Shown here piece by piece: positions 24,947 through 33,723 of a stretch of 64,000 nucleotides of DNA. Position 1 is the first letter of the stretch. Every line of letters starts with the position of its first letter. The notes under the pieces were generated by a model. It saw only the letters and a program-made list of their open reading frames with translations, was not told the origin of the DNA and did not search any database. The stretch covers positions 84,394 to 148,393 of the forward strand of contig JAUNLK010000002.1 of the NCBI GenBank assembly GCA_030535395.1. The letters run 5' to 3'. This DNA comes from Tissierellia bacterium (lineage in GTDB: Bacteria > Bacillota > Clostridia > Tissierellales > Peptoniphilaceae). The position numbers were made by a program, and so were the translations under genes.

Positions 24947-26279
24947 GGTGAATCCTCCGGCGAGCCTCTTCCAGGGAGAGGTCCATGGCCTGGGCATAGC
25001 CCTTTACATCTTCAAATTCCAGGCTCTCTCGCTCAATGTCGCCGTAGCGGGCGCATTTCACCTGAATGTCCACCCCGTCCCGGGTGATCTTCTCGAAGCG
25101 CCGCTCCATCTCGATTTTTTCCAGGGGGAATTTTTTCACCCCCAGGGTGGTGGTGTGGCGGAAGATGAGCTGGAGAATGGCGCTCTCCCCCTCCCGGTCG
25201 GTGAGGACTTCCACCCGGACTGCCGGGCGATTTTTCTTCATGAAGATGGGGCTGTAGCTACAGTCCCGGGCCCCGTGGGCCAGAATGAGCTCCATAAAGT
25301 AGCCCAGATCCTCCCCGGTCATATCGTCCACATTGAAGGTGAAGAGGACGGGCTCCGAGGGGGCCGCTCCCTCCAAGAGCTGGAGGGGAAGGACATTGGC
25401 GGTGGGAAGGTCCAGAGTGCCGGCCCCGTAGCCCACCTTGATGAGGCGGCCCTGGGGCTCTGTAAATTCATCGACACAGGTGGCAATAATGGCCGCCCCC
25501 GTGGGGGTGGTGAGCTCCCGCTGGAGGGAGATGCCCCCCAGGGGGGCCGAGACTGAGGAGAGGAGATGGGCCGTGGCGGGGGTGGGGACGGGATAGTAAC
25601 CGTGGGCGATTTTCACCGTGCCCCCGCCGGGATTCACCGGGCCGCAGGTGACCCGGTCCACCCCCAGGCTCAGGAGGCCATAGGCAGCCCCCAGGGTGTC
25701 CACAATGCTGTCCAGCTCCGCCACCTCGTGGAGGTGAACCTGGGAGAGCTCCTTTTGGTGGACATGGGCCTCCGCCAGGGCGAGATTCTCGAAGATCCGC
25801 TTGGCCAGATCCACCACCTCCCGGGGGAGCTGGGTCCGGTCCATTAGGGCATAGACCTCCTCCAGACTGCCGTGGTGATGGTGGCCGTGACCGTGGCCGT
25901 GGTCATGATGGTGGTCATGGTCGTGGTGATGATCGTGGTCATGCTCGAGACGGCGGTCGTGCTGGTGTTCGTGATGGTGATCGTGGTCGTGATGGTGGTC
26001 ATGCCCGTGTTCGTGATCGTGTTCGTGGTGGTGGTGGGCCTCTGCCACCTGGGGCCGAAGGTAGATCTCCTCCACCTTCTCCTCTTCCCCTCGCATATTG
26101 AAGTAGGTGGCCACCAGGCCCGACTTGTCCCGGTGCTCCAGGATGAAGTCCTCCTCCTCCAGGCCCAGGGGGGCCAGGGCCTCAAAGAAGGGGGCCAGAT
26201 CCACCCCCAGATCCACACAGGCCCCCAAAAACATATTGCCGCTGATGCCGCTGTAGGGATTGAGATGCAGTGTCTTCAT
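24939..26279 (-). CDS. larC: Nickel-pincer cofactor biosynthesis protein LarC
   Basis: 446 residues from ATG 26279 (GGAGAG site). LarC inserts nickel into the pyridinium bis-thiocarboxylate precursor of the nickel-pincer nucleotide. The N-terminal NPYSGISGNMFLGACVDLG is the family signature. Residues about 82-136 form a histidine-rich tract (roughly 33 His in 55 residues, with Asp, Glu and Gly), a probable nickel store. In Lactiplantibacillus plantarum LarC is made from two frames by frameshifting; here it is one frame. Directly downstream of larE (10 bp). Confidence 0.92.
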   Translation of the reverse strand: MKTLHLNPYSGISGNMFLGACVDLGVDLAPFFEALAPLGLEEEDFILEHRDKSGLVATYFNMRGEEEKVEEIYLRPQVAEAHHHHEHDHEHGHDHHHDHDHHHEHQHDRRLEHDHDHHHDHDHHHDHGHGHGHHHHGSLEEVYALMDRTQLPREVVDLAKRIFENLALAEAHVHQKELSQVHLHEVAELDSIVDTLGAAYGLLSLGVDRVTCGPVNPGGGTVKIAHGYYPVPTPATAHLLSSVSAPLGGISLQRELTTPTGAAIIATCVDEFTEPQGRLIKVGYGAGTLDLPTANVLPLQLLEGAAPSEPVLFTFNVDDMTGEDLGYFMELILAHGARDCSYSPIFMKKNRPAVRVEVLTDREGESAILQLIFRHTTTLGVKKFPLEKIEMERRFEKITRDGVDIQVKCARYGDIERESLEFEDVKGYAQAMDLSLEEARRRIHRG

Positions 26280-26289
26280 AATCTCTCCT

Positions 26290-27141
26290 CTATGCTCCTT
26301 CCCTGTCCCTGAGGACCAGATCTCCGCTGCCACTCCTGAGGCCCTCCAGGTCCAAGGTGACATAGACGATCCCCAGGGCCTTCAATTGGGCGATGACCTC
26401 CTCCTCTTTTTCAAAGAATTTGGGGAAGTCCTCCCTGGGAATTTCAATTCGAGCCAGGGGGCCGTGGAGTCTCAGGCGCCGGTACAAGAAGCCGTGGTCC
26501 TCCAAAATGGCCTCCCCCTCCTCCACCAGGGCCAGTTTCTCCGGGGTGATCTCCTCCCCATAGGGAATCCGGCTGGCGAGACAGGCCGCCGAGGGCTTGT
26601 TCCAGGTGGGCAGATCGTACTTCTCCTTGGAGAGGCTGCGGATCTCCCCCTTGGAGAGGCCGGCCTCCAGGAGGGGGCTTAGAATCTCTCGCTCCCTCAG
26701 GGCCTTGAGTCCCGGGCGATACTCCCCCAAGTCGGAGGTATTGGTGCCGTCCAGAATGTGGTGGAAGCCCTGCTCCTCTGCGGTGCGGTGTATCTCATCG
26801 AAGATGCTCCCCTTGCAGAAGTAGCAGCGGTCCACGGGATTGGAGGTGATCTTTTCCATGTGCTGCCACAGGTCCACCTTCACCATTTCCAATTGCCAGT
26901 CCTCGTGGCCCGCCAGGATGATGGCATCCCGCACTTCCCGCTGGGGACTCAGGGAGCTGTCCACAAAGATCCCCAGGACTTGCTCCCGCCCCAAAGTCTC
27001 CACGGCCACTTTCATGAGAAAGGAGCTGTCCACCCCGCCGGAGTAGGCAATGGCCACCCGCTCCAGGGCCCGCAAGTGGTCCACAAGTTGGTCAAATTTT
27101 TCGCCCAAACTCAGGGCTGTTTGTTCTATTGCTGATTCCAT
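26290..27141 (-). CDS. larE: Sulfur transferase LarE of nickel-pincer cofactor synthesis
   Basis: 283 residues from ATG 27141 (AGAGGGAAA site). PP-loop ATP-pyrophosphatase motif SGGVDSS at 34-40. It thiolates the carboxylates of the cofactor precursor. Cys106-x2-Cys109 plus Cys187 (in the PSAAC segment that holds the sacrificial cysteine of other LarE) make a three-cysteine pattern like the iron-sulfur-dependent LarE type. Genes for LarB and a LarA racemase are not in this window. Confidence 0.9.
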   Translation of the reverse strand: MESAIEQTALSLGEKFDQLVDHLRALERVAIAYSGGVDSSFLMKVAVETLGREQVLGIFVDSSLSPQREVRDAIILAGHEDWQLEMVKVDLWQHMEKITSNPVDRCYFCKGSIFDEIHRTAEEQGFHHILDGTNTSDLGEYRPGLKALREREILSPLLEAGLSKGEIRSLSKEKYDLPTWNKPSAACLASRIPYGEEITPEKLALVEEGEAILEDHGFLYRRLRLHGPLARIEIPREDFPKFFEKEEEVIAQLKALGIVYVTLDLEGLRSGSGDLVLRDREGA

Positions 27142-27257
27142 AATTTCCCTCTTTCTATGGTACATCATAGCCCATGAAAGGATTTTTTTGAAGATGGGAA
27201 GGGCCATTCCCCGGCCTTAAAAGTGGCCCCCCAGTCGGATTTCCCATCTCAAAGCGC

Positions 27258-27288
27258 AAAAAACCGGCGGGAGATTTCTCCGCGCCGG
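27258..27288 (-). terminator. Terminator after pta
   Basis: CCGGCG/CGCCGG stem with an inner GGAGAAATCTCC pairing, then T6 on the minus strand. Confidence 0.85.
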
Positions 27289-27314
27289 CAGTTTGCACAT
27301 GGTGTTGCCGTGAT

Positions 27315-28295
27315 TTATTTGTTGAGGGTTTTGGCCTGAATGGCGGTGATATAGGCCAGTTGATAGGCCTCTTCCTTGGAGCAGCCCCGGGACAGGTCGT
27401 TGACGGGGAGGGCCAGACCTTGGAGGATGGGGCCCACGGCGGTGAAGCCACCCAGACGCTGGGCGATTTTGTAGCCGATGTTACCAGCTTCCAGGGAGGG
27501 GAAGACGAAGACCGTGGCCTTGCCCGCTACATCGGAGCCGGGGGCCTTTTTGCTGCCCACTTCGGCCACAAAGGCGGCGTCAAATTGGAGCTCGCCGTCC
27601 ACGGGAATCTCGGGATGGGTCTCCTTGACCAGGCGAGTGGCATCGGCCACTTTGTCCACCACTGGAGAGGAAGCGGAGCCCTTGGTGGAGAAGCTCAGCA
27701 TGGCCACTTTGGGGTCAATGCCAAAGGCCTTGGCCGTGTCGTAGGAGGCCACGGCAACTTCTGCCAGGGTGGGGGTGTCCATTTCCATATTGATGGCACA
27801 GTCGGCGAAGAGGTATTTTTCGTCTCCGCGGAGCATGAGGAAGGAACCGGAGATGCGGCTGACCCCCTCTTTGGTCTTGATGATTTGCAGTGCAGGCAGG
27901 ACGGTGTCGCCGGTGGTGTGAACGGCCCCGGAGACCATGCCCTCGGCCTTGCCGGTGTAGACCATCATGGTGCCCAGATAGTTGGCATCCTTGAGTTTTT
28001 CCCGGGCGCCAGCTTCATCGATTTTTCCCTTGCGACGCTCCACAAAGGCGGCCACCATTTCGTCCATGAACTCGTAGTGTTCCACATCGATGATTTCCAT
28101 GCCTTCGATGTCCAAATTGTTTTCTTGGGCGGTCTTTTTAATCTCTTCCAAATTCCCCAAAACCACTGGGTGGATGATGCCCTCTCTGTGGAGCTTTTCA
28201 GCGGCCCAAAGGATTCTGGGATCTTCCCCCTCGGGATAGACCACATTGATCTCCCCTGCAGTGAGCTTGCCACGCAATTCTTCGATGAAATCCAT
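27315..28295 (-). CDS. pta: Phosphate acetyltransferase (or phosphate butyryltransferase relative)
   Basis: 326 residues, the size of short bacterial Pta. Interconverts acetyl-CoA and acetyl phosphate, so with an acetate kinase it makes ATP from fermentation acetyl-CoA. Family blocks YPEGEDPRIL near the start, GMVSGAVHTTGD and the C-terminal GGFTAVGPILQGL are present. No kinase gene adjoins. ATG 28295 follows AGGAGG. Acetyl specificity is inferred from the GPILQG region. Confidence 0.94.
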   Translation of the reverse strand: MDFIEELRGKLTAGEINVVYPEGEDPRILWAAEKLHREGIIHPVVLGNLEEIKKTAQENNLDIEGMEIIDVEHYEFMDEMVAAFVERRKGKIDEAGAREKLKDANYLGTMMVYTGKAEGMVSGAVHTTGDTVLPALQIIKTKEGVSRISGSFLMLRGDEKYLFADCAINMEMDTPTLAEVAVASYDTAKAFGIDPKVAMLSFSTKGSASSPVVDKVADATRLVKETHPEIPVDGELQFDAAFVAEVGSKKAPGSDVAGKATVFVFPSLEAGNIGYKIAQRLGGFTAVGPILQGLALPVNDLSRGCSKEEAYQLAYITAIQAKTLNK

Positions 28296-28350
28296 AGTTC
28301 CTCCTTGAGTTTGTATTCAATATTCCCTTACTAGTATACTCCTTACGTGT

Positions 28351-28372
28351 AAAAATCTCATGAAAACATGAG
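28351..28372 (-). terminator. Weak terminator after the tRNA-Pro pair
   Basis: CTCATG/CATGAG six-pair stem with TTTT loop followed by ATTTTT on the minus strand. A TATACT downstream (28334-28339 on the minus strand) may be the -10 of pta. Confidence 0.5.
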
Positions 28373-28409
28373 AAAAACATGATAGTTTCAGGAAAATGGG
28401 CAAAAAAAA

Positions 28410-28486
28410 TGGTCGGAGTGAAAGGATTTGAACCTTCGGCCTCATGGTCCCGAACCATGCGCGCTACCAAACTGCGCTACACCCCG
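28410..28486 (-). tRNA. tRNA-Pro (CGG anticodon)
   Basis: 77 nt. Acceptor CGGGGTG/CACTCCG, anticodon stem CATGG/CCATG around TTCGGGA (anticodon CGG), GTTCAAATC T-loop region, encoded CCA at 28412-28410. Confidence 0.95.
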
Positions 28487-28515
28487 ACAAAAAAACGATG
28501 AAATTTAAAGAGAAA

Positions 28516-28592
28516 TGGTCGGGGTGAAAGGATTTGAACCTTCGACCCCATGGTCCCAAACCATGTGCGCTACCAAACTGCGCTACACCCCG
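28516..28592 (-). tRNA. tRNA-Pro (TGG anticodon)
   Basis: 77 nt, nearly identical to the neighbour 30 bp away, with anticodon loop TTTGGGA (TGG) and encoded CCA at 28518-28516. The pair looks like a tandem duplication with anticodon change. Confidence 0.95.
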
Positions 28593-28692
28593 ACAATTGT
28601 GATCTGTGGCTCCATTTTAGAAGTCCAGTACCCTATTATTATACTGTTGTCACAGGAATTTTACAAGGGAAACGGGGCTTTTACACGGCCAC

Positions 28693-28721
28693 AAAAAAAG
28701 AGCGGCCTCAGCCGCTCTTTT
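28693..28721. terminator. Terminator after the glutaredoxin gene
   Basis: AAGAGCGGC/GCCGCTCTT stem with CTCA loop; T7 on the minus strand. Confidence 0.88.
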
Positions 28722-28735
28722 GAGAACTATGGGGT

Positions 28736-28969
28736 TTATTTGCGGTCTAAAATCCGCTCCAGTCTGGCCTTGTCGAAGCCCACGATTTCTTCATTGCCAA
28801 TGACAATGACGGGTACTCCAGAGTAGCCCTTGGCAATGAGCTCTTCACGGGCGGAGGGGTCGTTTTGGATATTGCGCTCGTCAAAATCCACGCCCTTGTC
28901 GCGGAAGTAGTCCTTGGCCATGGTGCAGAAGGGACAGGTGTTGCTGGTGTAGATTTTTATATTTTCCAT
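28736..28969 (-). CDS. Glutaredoxin-like protein
   Basis: 77 residues from ATG 28969, preceded by AGGAGG; an upstream extension to 29047 has no family match. Active site CPFC at residues 12-15 after IYTSNT, cis-proline in GVPVIVIGNE (about 53-54) and the GFD near the end fit the NrdH/YruB-like glutaredoxins. Thiol-disulfide exchange in the cytoplasm. Directly after an ArsR regulator gene, which may control it. Confidence 0.92.
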   Translation of the reverse strand: MENIKIYTSNTCPFCTMAKDYFRDKGVDFDERNIQNDPSAREELIAKGYSGVPVIVIGNEEIVGFDKARLERILDRK

Positions 28970-29050
28970 GATTGAATTGCCTCCTAGTTTATCTGTTGAA
29001 TCAATCGCTACTGCATTGTCTGTTACAGATGTACCCAGGTAGATCAAATC

Positions 29051-29410
29051 CTAATCATCCACTTTCTCCTCTTCCCTGTGGCTCACATGGGCCAGCCCCA
29101 CTTCCAAGAGTTCCAGGACGTGATCGTCGTCCAAATCGTAGAAGACCCGCCGCCCCCGCTTCTCCGAGCGGACCAAGTTCTCCTCCCGGAGGATGGCCAG
29201 CTGGTGGGAAATGGAGCTCTGACTCATGCCCAGCAAGATCTCCAGGGCCCGGACATTCTTGGTGCCCTGGGAGAGGTGATAGAGGATGCTCAAGCGAGTG
29301 GGATCGGAGAGATTTTTGAACATTTTCGCCACGGCATTGAGCTTGTCCAGGGGTTTGGCCTGAATGGCCATGAGTTTATCGTCTCTTCTGTCATTCTCCA
29401 AAGTGCTCAC
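29051..29410 (-). CDS. ArsR/SmtB-family metal-sensing repressor (CzrA-like site)
   Basis: 119 residues. Winged helix-turn-helix: DPTRLSILYHL (about 36-46), recognition helix SQSSISHQLAIL (about 63-74), wing EKRGRRVFYDL. The last helix has Asp95-x-His97-x10-His108-x2-His111, the spacing of the alpha-5 zinc/cobalt site of CzrA. No CxC arsenic motif. It overlaps rsmA by 20 bp and precedes glutaredoxin by about 80 bp. Zinc or cobalt as the signal is inferred from the motif. Confidence 0.9.
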   Translation of the reverse strand: MSTLENDRRDDKLMAIQAKPLDKLNAVAKMFKNLSDPTRLSILYHLSQGTKNVRALEILLGMSQSSISHQLAILREENLVRSEKRGRRVFYDLDDDHVLELLEVGLAHVSHREEEKVDD

Positions 29411-30275
29411 CTCCCTTTCCCCCGCTGATTTTGGGGAAATTGGCCCCCAGGCGAATGTAGTCCTCGGGGCTCAGGGTCTCGGCCCTGCGCTTGGGGTCGA
29501 TGCCCGTCTTTAGAAGGGCCGCCTCAATTTGGGACTTTTCCACTGGCAGGCCGTAGGTGGAGAGGGCATTGAGGAGGGTCTTCCGCCTTTTGGAAAAGGC
29601 CCCTCGAACAATTTTCTCCAGCTGGACATAGTCCAAGAGGGGGTCGAACTTGGGGACAATGGCAAGGACCGCCGAGTCCACCCGGGGGGCGGGCATAAAG
29701 CAGCTGGCCGGTACATTGAGGACCTTCTCGATCCTCCCCCTCAGCTGCATGTACACGCTAATGGAGCCGTAGTCCTTCCCCGAGGTGGCCACCAGGCGCT
29801 GGGCCATCTCCCGCTGAACCATGACGTGGATGCTCTGAATATTGTAGTCCTCCCTGAGGAGGAAGCGGAGGATGGGGGTGGTGACATAGTAGGGGAGATT
29901 GGCCACCACCTTCACGGGCCGCTGGCCAAAGCGCTCTTCCAAGAGGGCCCTGAGATCCACCTTTAGGATGTCCTGGTAGTGGATGGTCACCTGAGGGTAG
30001 TGGCCCAGGGTCTTTTTCAGTATGGGCCGGAGGCTCTCGTCGATTTCCACACAGAGGACCTGGGCCCCCCTCAGGGCCATCTCCTCGGTGAGGACCCCGA
30101 TGCCGGCGCCGATTTCCAGGACAGCGTCCCCCTGGGAAACTTGGGCGGCATCGGCAATTTTCCGGATGACATTGCCGTCGATGAGGAAGTTCTGCCCCAG
30201 GGATTTGGTGAAGCGAAAGTCGAATTCCTCCACCAATTGGTGGATGGTCTTGGGCTGATAGAGTCTACCGTCCAC
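29391..30275 (-). CDS. rsmA: 16S rRNA (adenine1518-N6/adenine1519-N6)-dimethyltransferase
   Basis: 294 residues, normal for KsgA/RsmA. SAM motif I VLEIGAGIGVLTEEM and the catalytic NLPYY (motif IV, about 113-117) are intact. Modifies the 3' end of 16S rRNA late in 30S assembly. Its start overlaps rnmV by 11 bp, the usual tatD-rnmV-rsmA order in Firmicutes. Confidence 0.97.
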   Translation of the reverse strand: MDGRLYQPKTIHQLVEEFDFRFTKSLGQNFLIDGNVIRKIADAAQVSQGDAVLEIGAGIGVLTEEMALRGAQVLCVEIDESLRPILKKTLGHYPQVTIHYQDILKVDLRALLEERFGQRPVKVVANLPYYVTTPILRFLLREDYNIQSIHVMVQREMAQRLVATSGKDYGSISVYMQLRGRIEKVLNVPASCFMPAPRVDSAVLAIVPKFDPLLDYVQLEKIVRGAFSKRRKTLLNALSTYGLPVEKSQIEAALLKTGIDPKRRAETLSPEDYIRLGANFPKISGGKGGEHFGE

Positions 30276-30807
30276 GGTGCACCTCCCAGGACTTTTTCAG
30301 CTCCTCGGGACTGATGCCAAAGCGATTGAGGCGCTGGAGAAACTGCTTGGCATTGCCGTGGCCGATGCCCAAATCGGCGGCAATGGCATTTCGCAGCTCC
30401 TCCGCCCCCGGCCGCCCCGCCAGGCCCAGGGCCATCATCTCCTCCATGGTGAAGACCTCCTCGGGCTCCTCCTCCATGGGCTTGGCCGCAAGTATTGCCG
30501 CCCGGATGGCCTCGGGGGGCGCATTTTCCACCCCAATATTGCCCTTGGCCGTGGTGGCCAAGGACTGCTCCAAGAAGGCGTGCTTGGGGTTTTTCAGTGC
30601 CCCGTCCAGCCTCTTTCGGATCTGATTGCCCATGTAGTCCGGGTCGGTGAGGATGATGACGCCCCGCCGCTCTTCGATTTTCCGGGCGGTGGCGAGGAAT
30701 TTTTTCCCGAAGCCAAAGCCCGAGGTGGCAATGACATCGGCATCCAGGGCGGCCTTCACCCGGGCAATGTCGTCCTTGCCCTCTACGATGATGACCTCCT
30801 TAATCAT
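30265..30807 (-). CDS. rnmV: Ribonuclease M5
   Basis: 180 residues from ATG 30807, which gives the family start MIKEVIIVEGKDD; an upstream extension to 30852 is within tatD. Toprim domain with the Glu (VEGKDD) and the DPD (ILTDPDYMG) metal ligands. Matures 5S rRNA, a 5S gene being present at the right end of the window. Overlaps tatD by 8 bp. Confidence 0.96.
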   Translation of the reverse strand: MIKEVIIVEGKDDIARVKAALDADVIATSGFGFGKKFLATARKIEERRGVIILTDPDYMGNQIRKRLDGALKNPKHAFLEQSLATTAKGNIGVENAPPEAIRAAILAAKPMEEEPEEVFTMEEMMALGLAGRPGAEELRNAIAADLGIGHGNAKQFLQRLNRFGISPEELKKSWEVHRGR

Positions 30808-31594
30808 GGTGCATCCCCCGGGGCATGGAGATGCCGTAGAAGTTGAGGGCATTGTCGTCGGTGATTTTCACCAGCTCCTCCACTTCCATGCCCCGAAGCT
30901 GGGCGATGTAGTCGGCCACCAGGGCCACATACTTGGGCTCGTTTCGCTTGCCCCGGTGGGGCACCGGGGTCATATAGGGGGCATCGGTCTCCAGGAGGAG
31001 GTGCTCCACGGGAATTGCCCGGGCCACTTCCTTGGGGTTTTTGGCGTTTTTAAAGGTGACGGCGCCCCCCAGGCTGATGAGAAAGCCCATGTCCACGTAT
31101 TTTTTCATGGTGGCCACGGAGTCCATATAGCAGTGGAGGAGGACCTTCAGCTCTGGGGCCCTTTTGTGGGCCCGGCTGAGGATCTCCAGGGTGTCGGCCT
31201 CGGCCTCCCGGCTGTGGATGACCACGGGGAGCTTCAGCTCCATGGCCAGTTCCAGCTGCTTTTCAAAGACCTCCCTCTGGACCTTCCGGGGGGAGAAGTC
31301 GTAGTGATAGTCCAGGCCCATCTCCCCCAAGGCCACCACCTTGTCGTAGGAGGAGAGGACCCGCAGGGCATCCTCCACCTCATCGGTGTAGGTGGAGGCC
31401 TCGTGGGGGTGAACGCCAACGACGGCATAGATCCGCTCATGGTCCCTGGAGAGGGCCACGGAAGCCTTGGAGGTGGCTAGATCCGAGCCCACATTGATGG
31501 CCAGATCCACCCCGTCCCTCTCAAAGTTTTTGATGATTTTTACCGCCTCTGAGCCGAAGCGATTGCTTTCCAAATGAGTGTGGGCATCAATCAT
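30800..31594 (-). CDS. tatD: TatD-family metal-dependent deoxyribonuclease
   Basis: 264 residues, TIM-barrel amidohydrolase. N-terminal metal motif IDAHTHLE (His4, His6), later GEMGLDY, VIHSREA, LLHCYMD and the final ETDAPYMTP provide the rest of the two-metal site. 3'-5' exonuclease/quality-control role. Seven bp after metG. Confidence 0.95.
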   Translation of the reverse strand: MIDAHTHLESNRFGSEAVKIIKNFERDGVDLAINVGSDLATSKASVALSRDHERIYAVVGVHPHEASTYTDEVEDALRVLSSYDKVVALGEMGLDYHYDFSPRKVQREVFEKQLELAMELKLPVVIHSREAEADTLEILSRAHKRAPELKVLLHCYMDSVATMKKYVDMGFLISLGGAVTFKNAKNPKEVARAIPVEHLLLETDAPYMTPVPHRGKRNEPKYVALVADYIAQLRGMEVEELVKITDDNALNFYGISMPRGMHHD

Positions 31595-31601
31595 GGCAAC
31601 C

Positions 31602-33566
31602 TCAAGAGATGGTGGCGCCGCTGTCCAGGCGCTCCCCGGGACTCAACAGGGAGAGGGCCCCGTTGAGATCCTCCGCCGCGAGAAGCATCCCCTCACTGAG
31701 GATGCCCCTCATCTTCCGGGGCTTGAGATTGGTGACCACCACCACTTGGCGGCCCACCAATTCCTCTGCCTCATACCACTCCTTGATCCCCGAGAGGATG
31801 GTCCGCTCCTCGGAGCCCATGTCCACAGTGAGGACGTAGAGCTTGTCGGCATTGGGGTGATCCTCCGCCTTTAGGACGGTGCCCACCCGAAGGTCCAGCT
31901 GATCCAGGACATCGATGGTCACCTCGTCCTTGTAGGGGGGCAGCTGGGGCCGGGCGCTCTGCTCCTTCTCCTTCTTCCGCTGCTCAATGAGGGCGGCGTT
32001 TTTCTCCTGGAAGATCTCCACTTCCTTGGCCACATCCATCCGGGGGAAGATGATGCCGTCCTTGTGGACCCTCTGGCCGTCCAGCAGGCCCCAGACCTTG
32101 GCATCGTCGTAGACCAGTTCCCCCTCAAGGCCCAACTGCCGGTGAATCTTCACGGCGGTGTCGGGGAGGAAGGGGCTGATGAGGACGGAGATGATTCTCA
32201 GAGACTCCGCCAAGTGGTAGAGGACGGTGTTCAGGCGAGTGGCATCCTCCCCCTTGGCCAGGACCCAGGGTTCGTTTTCGTCCACGTATTTGTTGCTCCT
32301 GCCCACCAATTTCCAAATGGCCTGGAGGGCACTGGAAAACTGGAGGTGGTCCATGGCCCGGTCCACTTCCTGCCAGGTGCTCTTGGCCAGCTCCTCCAAC
32401 TCCCCGTCCAGCTCCGTGGAGGGGCCGGGAGTGGGCACCACGCCGTCATTGTACTTTTCGATCATGGAGAGGGTCCGGGAGACGAGATTGCCCAGGTCAT
32501 TGGCCAGATCTGCATTGAGGCGCTTGATGAAGCTCTCGGCATTGAAGGAACCGTCGTTGCCAAAGCTGAACTCCCGGAGGAGGAAGTACTTCAAGGCGTC
32601 CAGGCCGTAGAGCTCAATGATGGGCTCGGGATAGACCACATTGCCCTTGGATTTACTCATTTTGTCGTTGTCGAAGAGAATCCAGCCGTGGCCAAAGACC
32701 TTCTCCGGCAGGGGCAGCTCCAAGGCCATTAAAATGGCCGGCCAGATGATGGTGTGGAAGCGGACGATCTCCTTGCCCACCAGGTGGACATCGGCGGGCC
32801 AGAATTTGTTGAATTTTTCCTCGTCGGTGCCGTAGCCAATGCCGGTGAGATAGCAGGAGAGGGCGTCGATCCACACATAGACCACATGATTTTCATCGAA
32901 GGGCACCTTCACCCCCCAGTCGAAACTGGAGCGGGTCACGGACAGATCGTCCAGGCCGTCCTTGAGGAAGGAATTGACCATCTCTGCCTCCCGGCTCTTG
33001 GGCTCAATGAACTCGGGGTGGTCCTTGTAGTACTGGAGGAGGCGGTCCCGGTACTCCGAGAGGCGGAAGAAATAGCTCTCCTCCTTCTGGAGCTGGGTCT
33101 CCCTGCCGCAGTCGGGGCACCGGTTCCCGTCCAAGAGCTGACTTTCAGACCAGAAGGCCTCACACTGGGTGCAGTAGTAGCCCTCGTACTCCCCCTTGTA
33201 AATGGCCCCCTTGTCGTAGAGCTTCTGGAAGAGCTCCTGGACATTTTTCTCGTGGCGGGGATCGGTGGAGCGGACAAAGGCGTCGTAGTTGATATGGAGG
33301 CTCTCCCAGAGCTTTTTGGTGTCTGCCACAATGCGGTCGATGTATTCAATGGGTTCCAGCCCCACCTCCTGGGCCTTCTGCTGGAGCTTTTGGCCGTGCT
33401 CGTCGGTGCCGGTGACAAAATAGGCCTCATAGCCCTGGAGGGTCTTGTAGCGCTTTAGGGCATCGGCCGCCACCGTGGAGTAGGTGTGGCCAATGTGGAG
33501 ATTGTCACTGGGATAGTAGATGGGGGTGGTGATATAGTATGTCTTCTTTTCTTCCGGATGATCCAT
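31602..33566 (-). CDS. metG: Methionyl-tRNA synthetase
   Basis: 654 residues from ATG 33566 (AGGAGGAACC). Class I signatures: HIGH (LHIGHTYST, about 25) and KMSKS (DNDKMSKSKG, about 300). One Cys4 zinc knuckle (CTQC and CPDC, about 132-152). C-terminal EMAP-like tRNA-binding domain (about 550-654: IDVLDQLDLRVGTVLKAEDHP). First gene of the metG-tatD-rnmV-rsmA series. A small AT hairpin lies in its leader near 33597-33620. Confidence 0.97.
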   Translation of the reverse strand: MDHPEEKKTYYITTPIYYPSDNLHIGHTYSTVAADALKRYKTLQGYEAYFVTGTDEHGQKLQQKAQEVGLEPIEYIDRIVADTKKLWESLHINYDAFVRSTDPRHEKNVQELFQKLYDKGAIYKGEYEGYYCTQCEAFWSESQLLDGNRCPDCGRETQLQKEESYFFRLSEYRDRLLQYYKDHPEFIEPKSREAEMVNSFLKDGLDDLSVTRSSFDWGVKVPFDENHVVYVWIDALSCYLTGIGYGTDEEKFNKFWPADVHLVGKEIVRFHTIIWPAILMALELPLPEKVFGHGWILFDNDKMSKSKGNVVYPEPIIELYGLDALKYFLLREFSFGNDGSFNAESFIKRLNADLANDLGNLVSRTLSMIEKYNDGVVPTPGPSTELDGELEELAKSTWQEVDRAMDHLQFSSALQAIWKLVGRSNKYVDENEPWVLAKGEDATRLNTVLYHLAESLRIISVLISPFLPDTAVKIHRQLGLEGELVYDDAKVWGLLDGQRVHKDGIIFPRMDVAKEVEIFQEKNAALIEQRKKEKEQSARPQLPPYKDEVTIDVLDQLDLRVGTVLKAEDHPNADKLYVLTVDMGSEERTILSGIKEWYEAEELVGRQVVVVTNLKPRKMRGILSEGMLLAAEDLNGALSLLSPGERLDSGATIS

Positions 33567-33723
33567 GGTTCCTCCTCTGTGCATAGATGATGCACGTAAA
33601 AAATCATATAGGATGATTTTTGTTTTAACCTATTTCTTCATTATACCCAGTGGGAGAGTATAAAACAATTTGGGGGGAGGGGCCCCCTTTTGGGGTATAC
33701 AAAATATACTGAAAGGAGCACTC

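Noticed and set aside
25872..26040. CRISPR or other repeat array at the repetitive GTGGTCATG-like stretch
   Set aside because: The repetition is codon-level (His/Asp) within larC, without regular spacers.
25872..26312. Hydrophobic Val-rich plus-strand frame opposite larC
   Set aside because: It is the mirror of the histidine-rich codons of LarC and has no ribosome-binding site.
28410..28592. tRNA-Pro pair as an integration site with att repeats
   Set aside because: The similarity is that of two whole tRNA genes; no integrase or partial tRNA copy is seen nearby.
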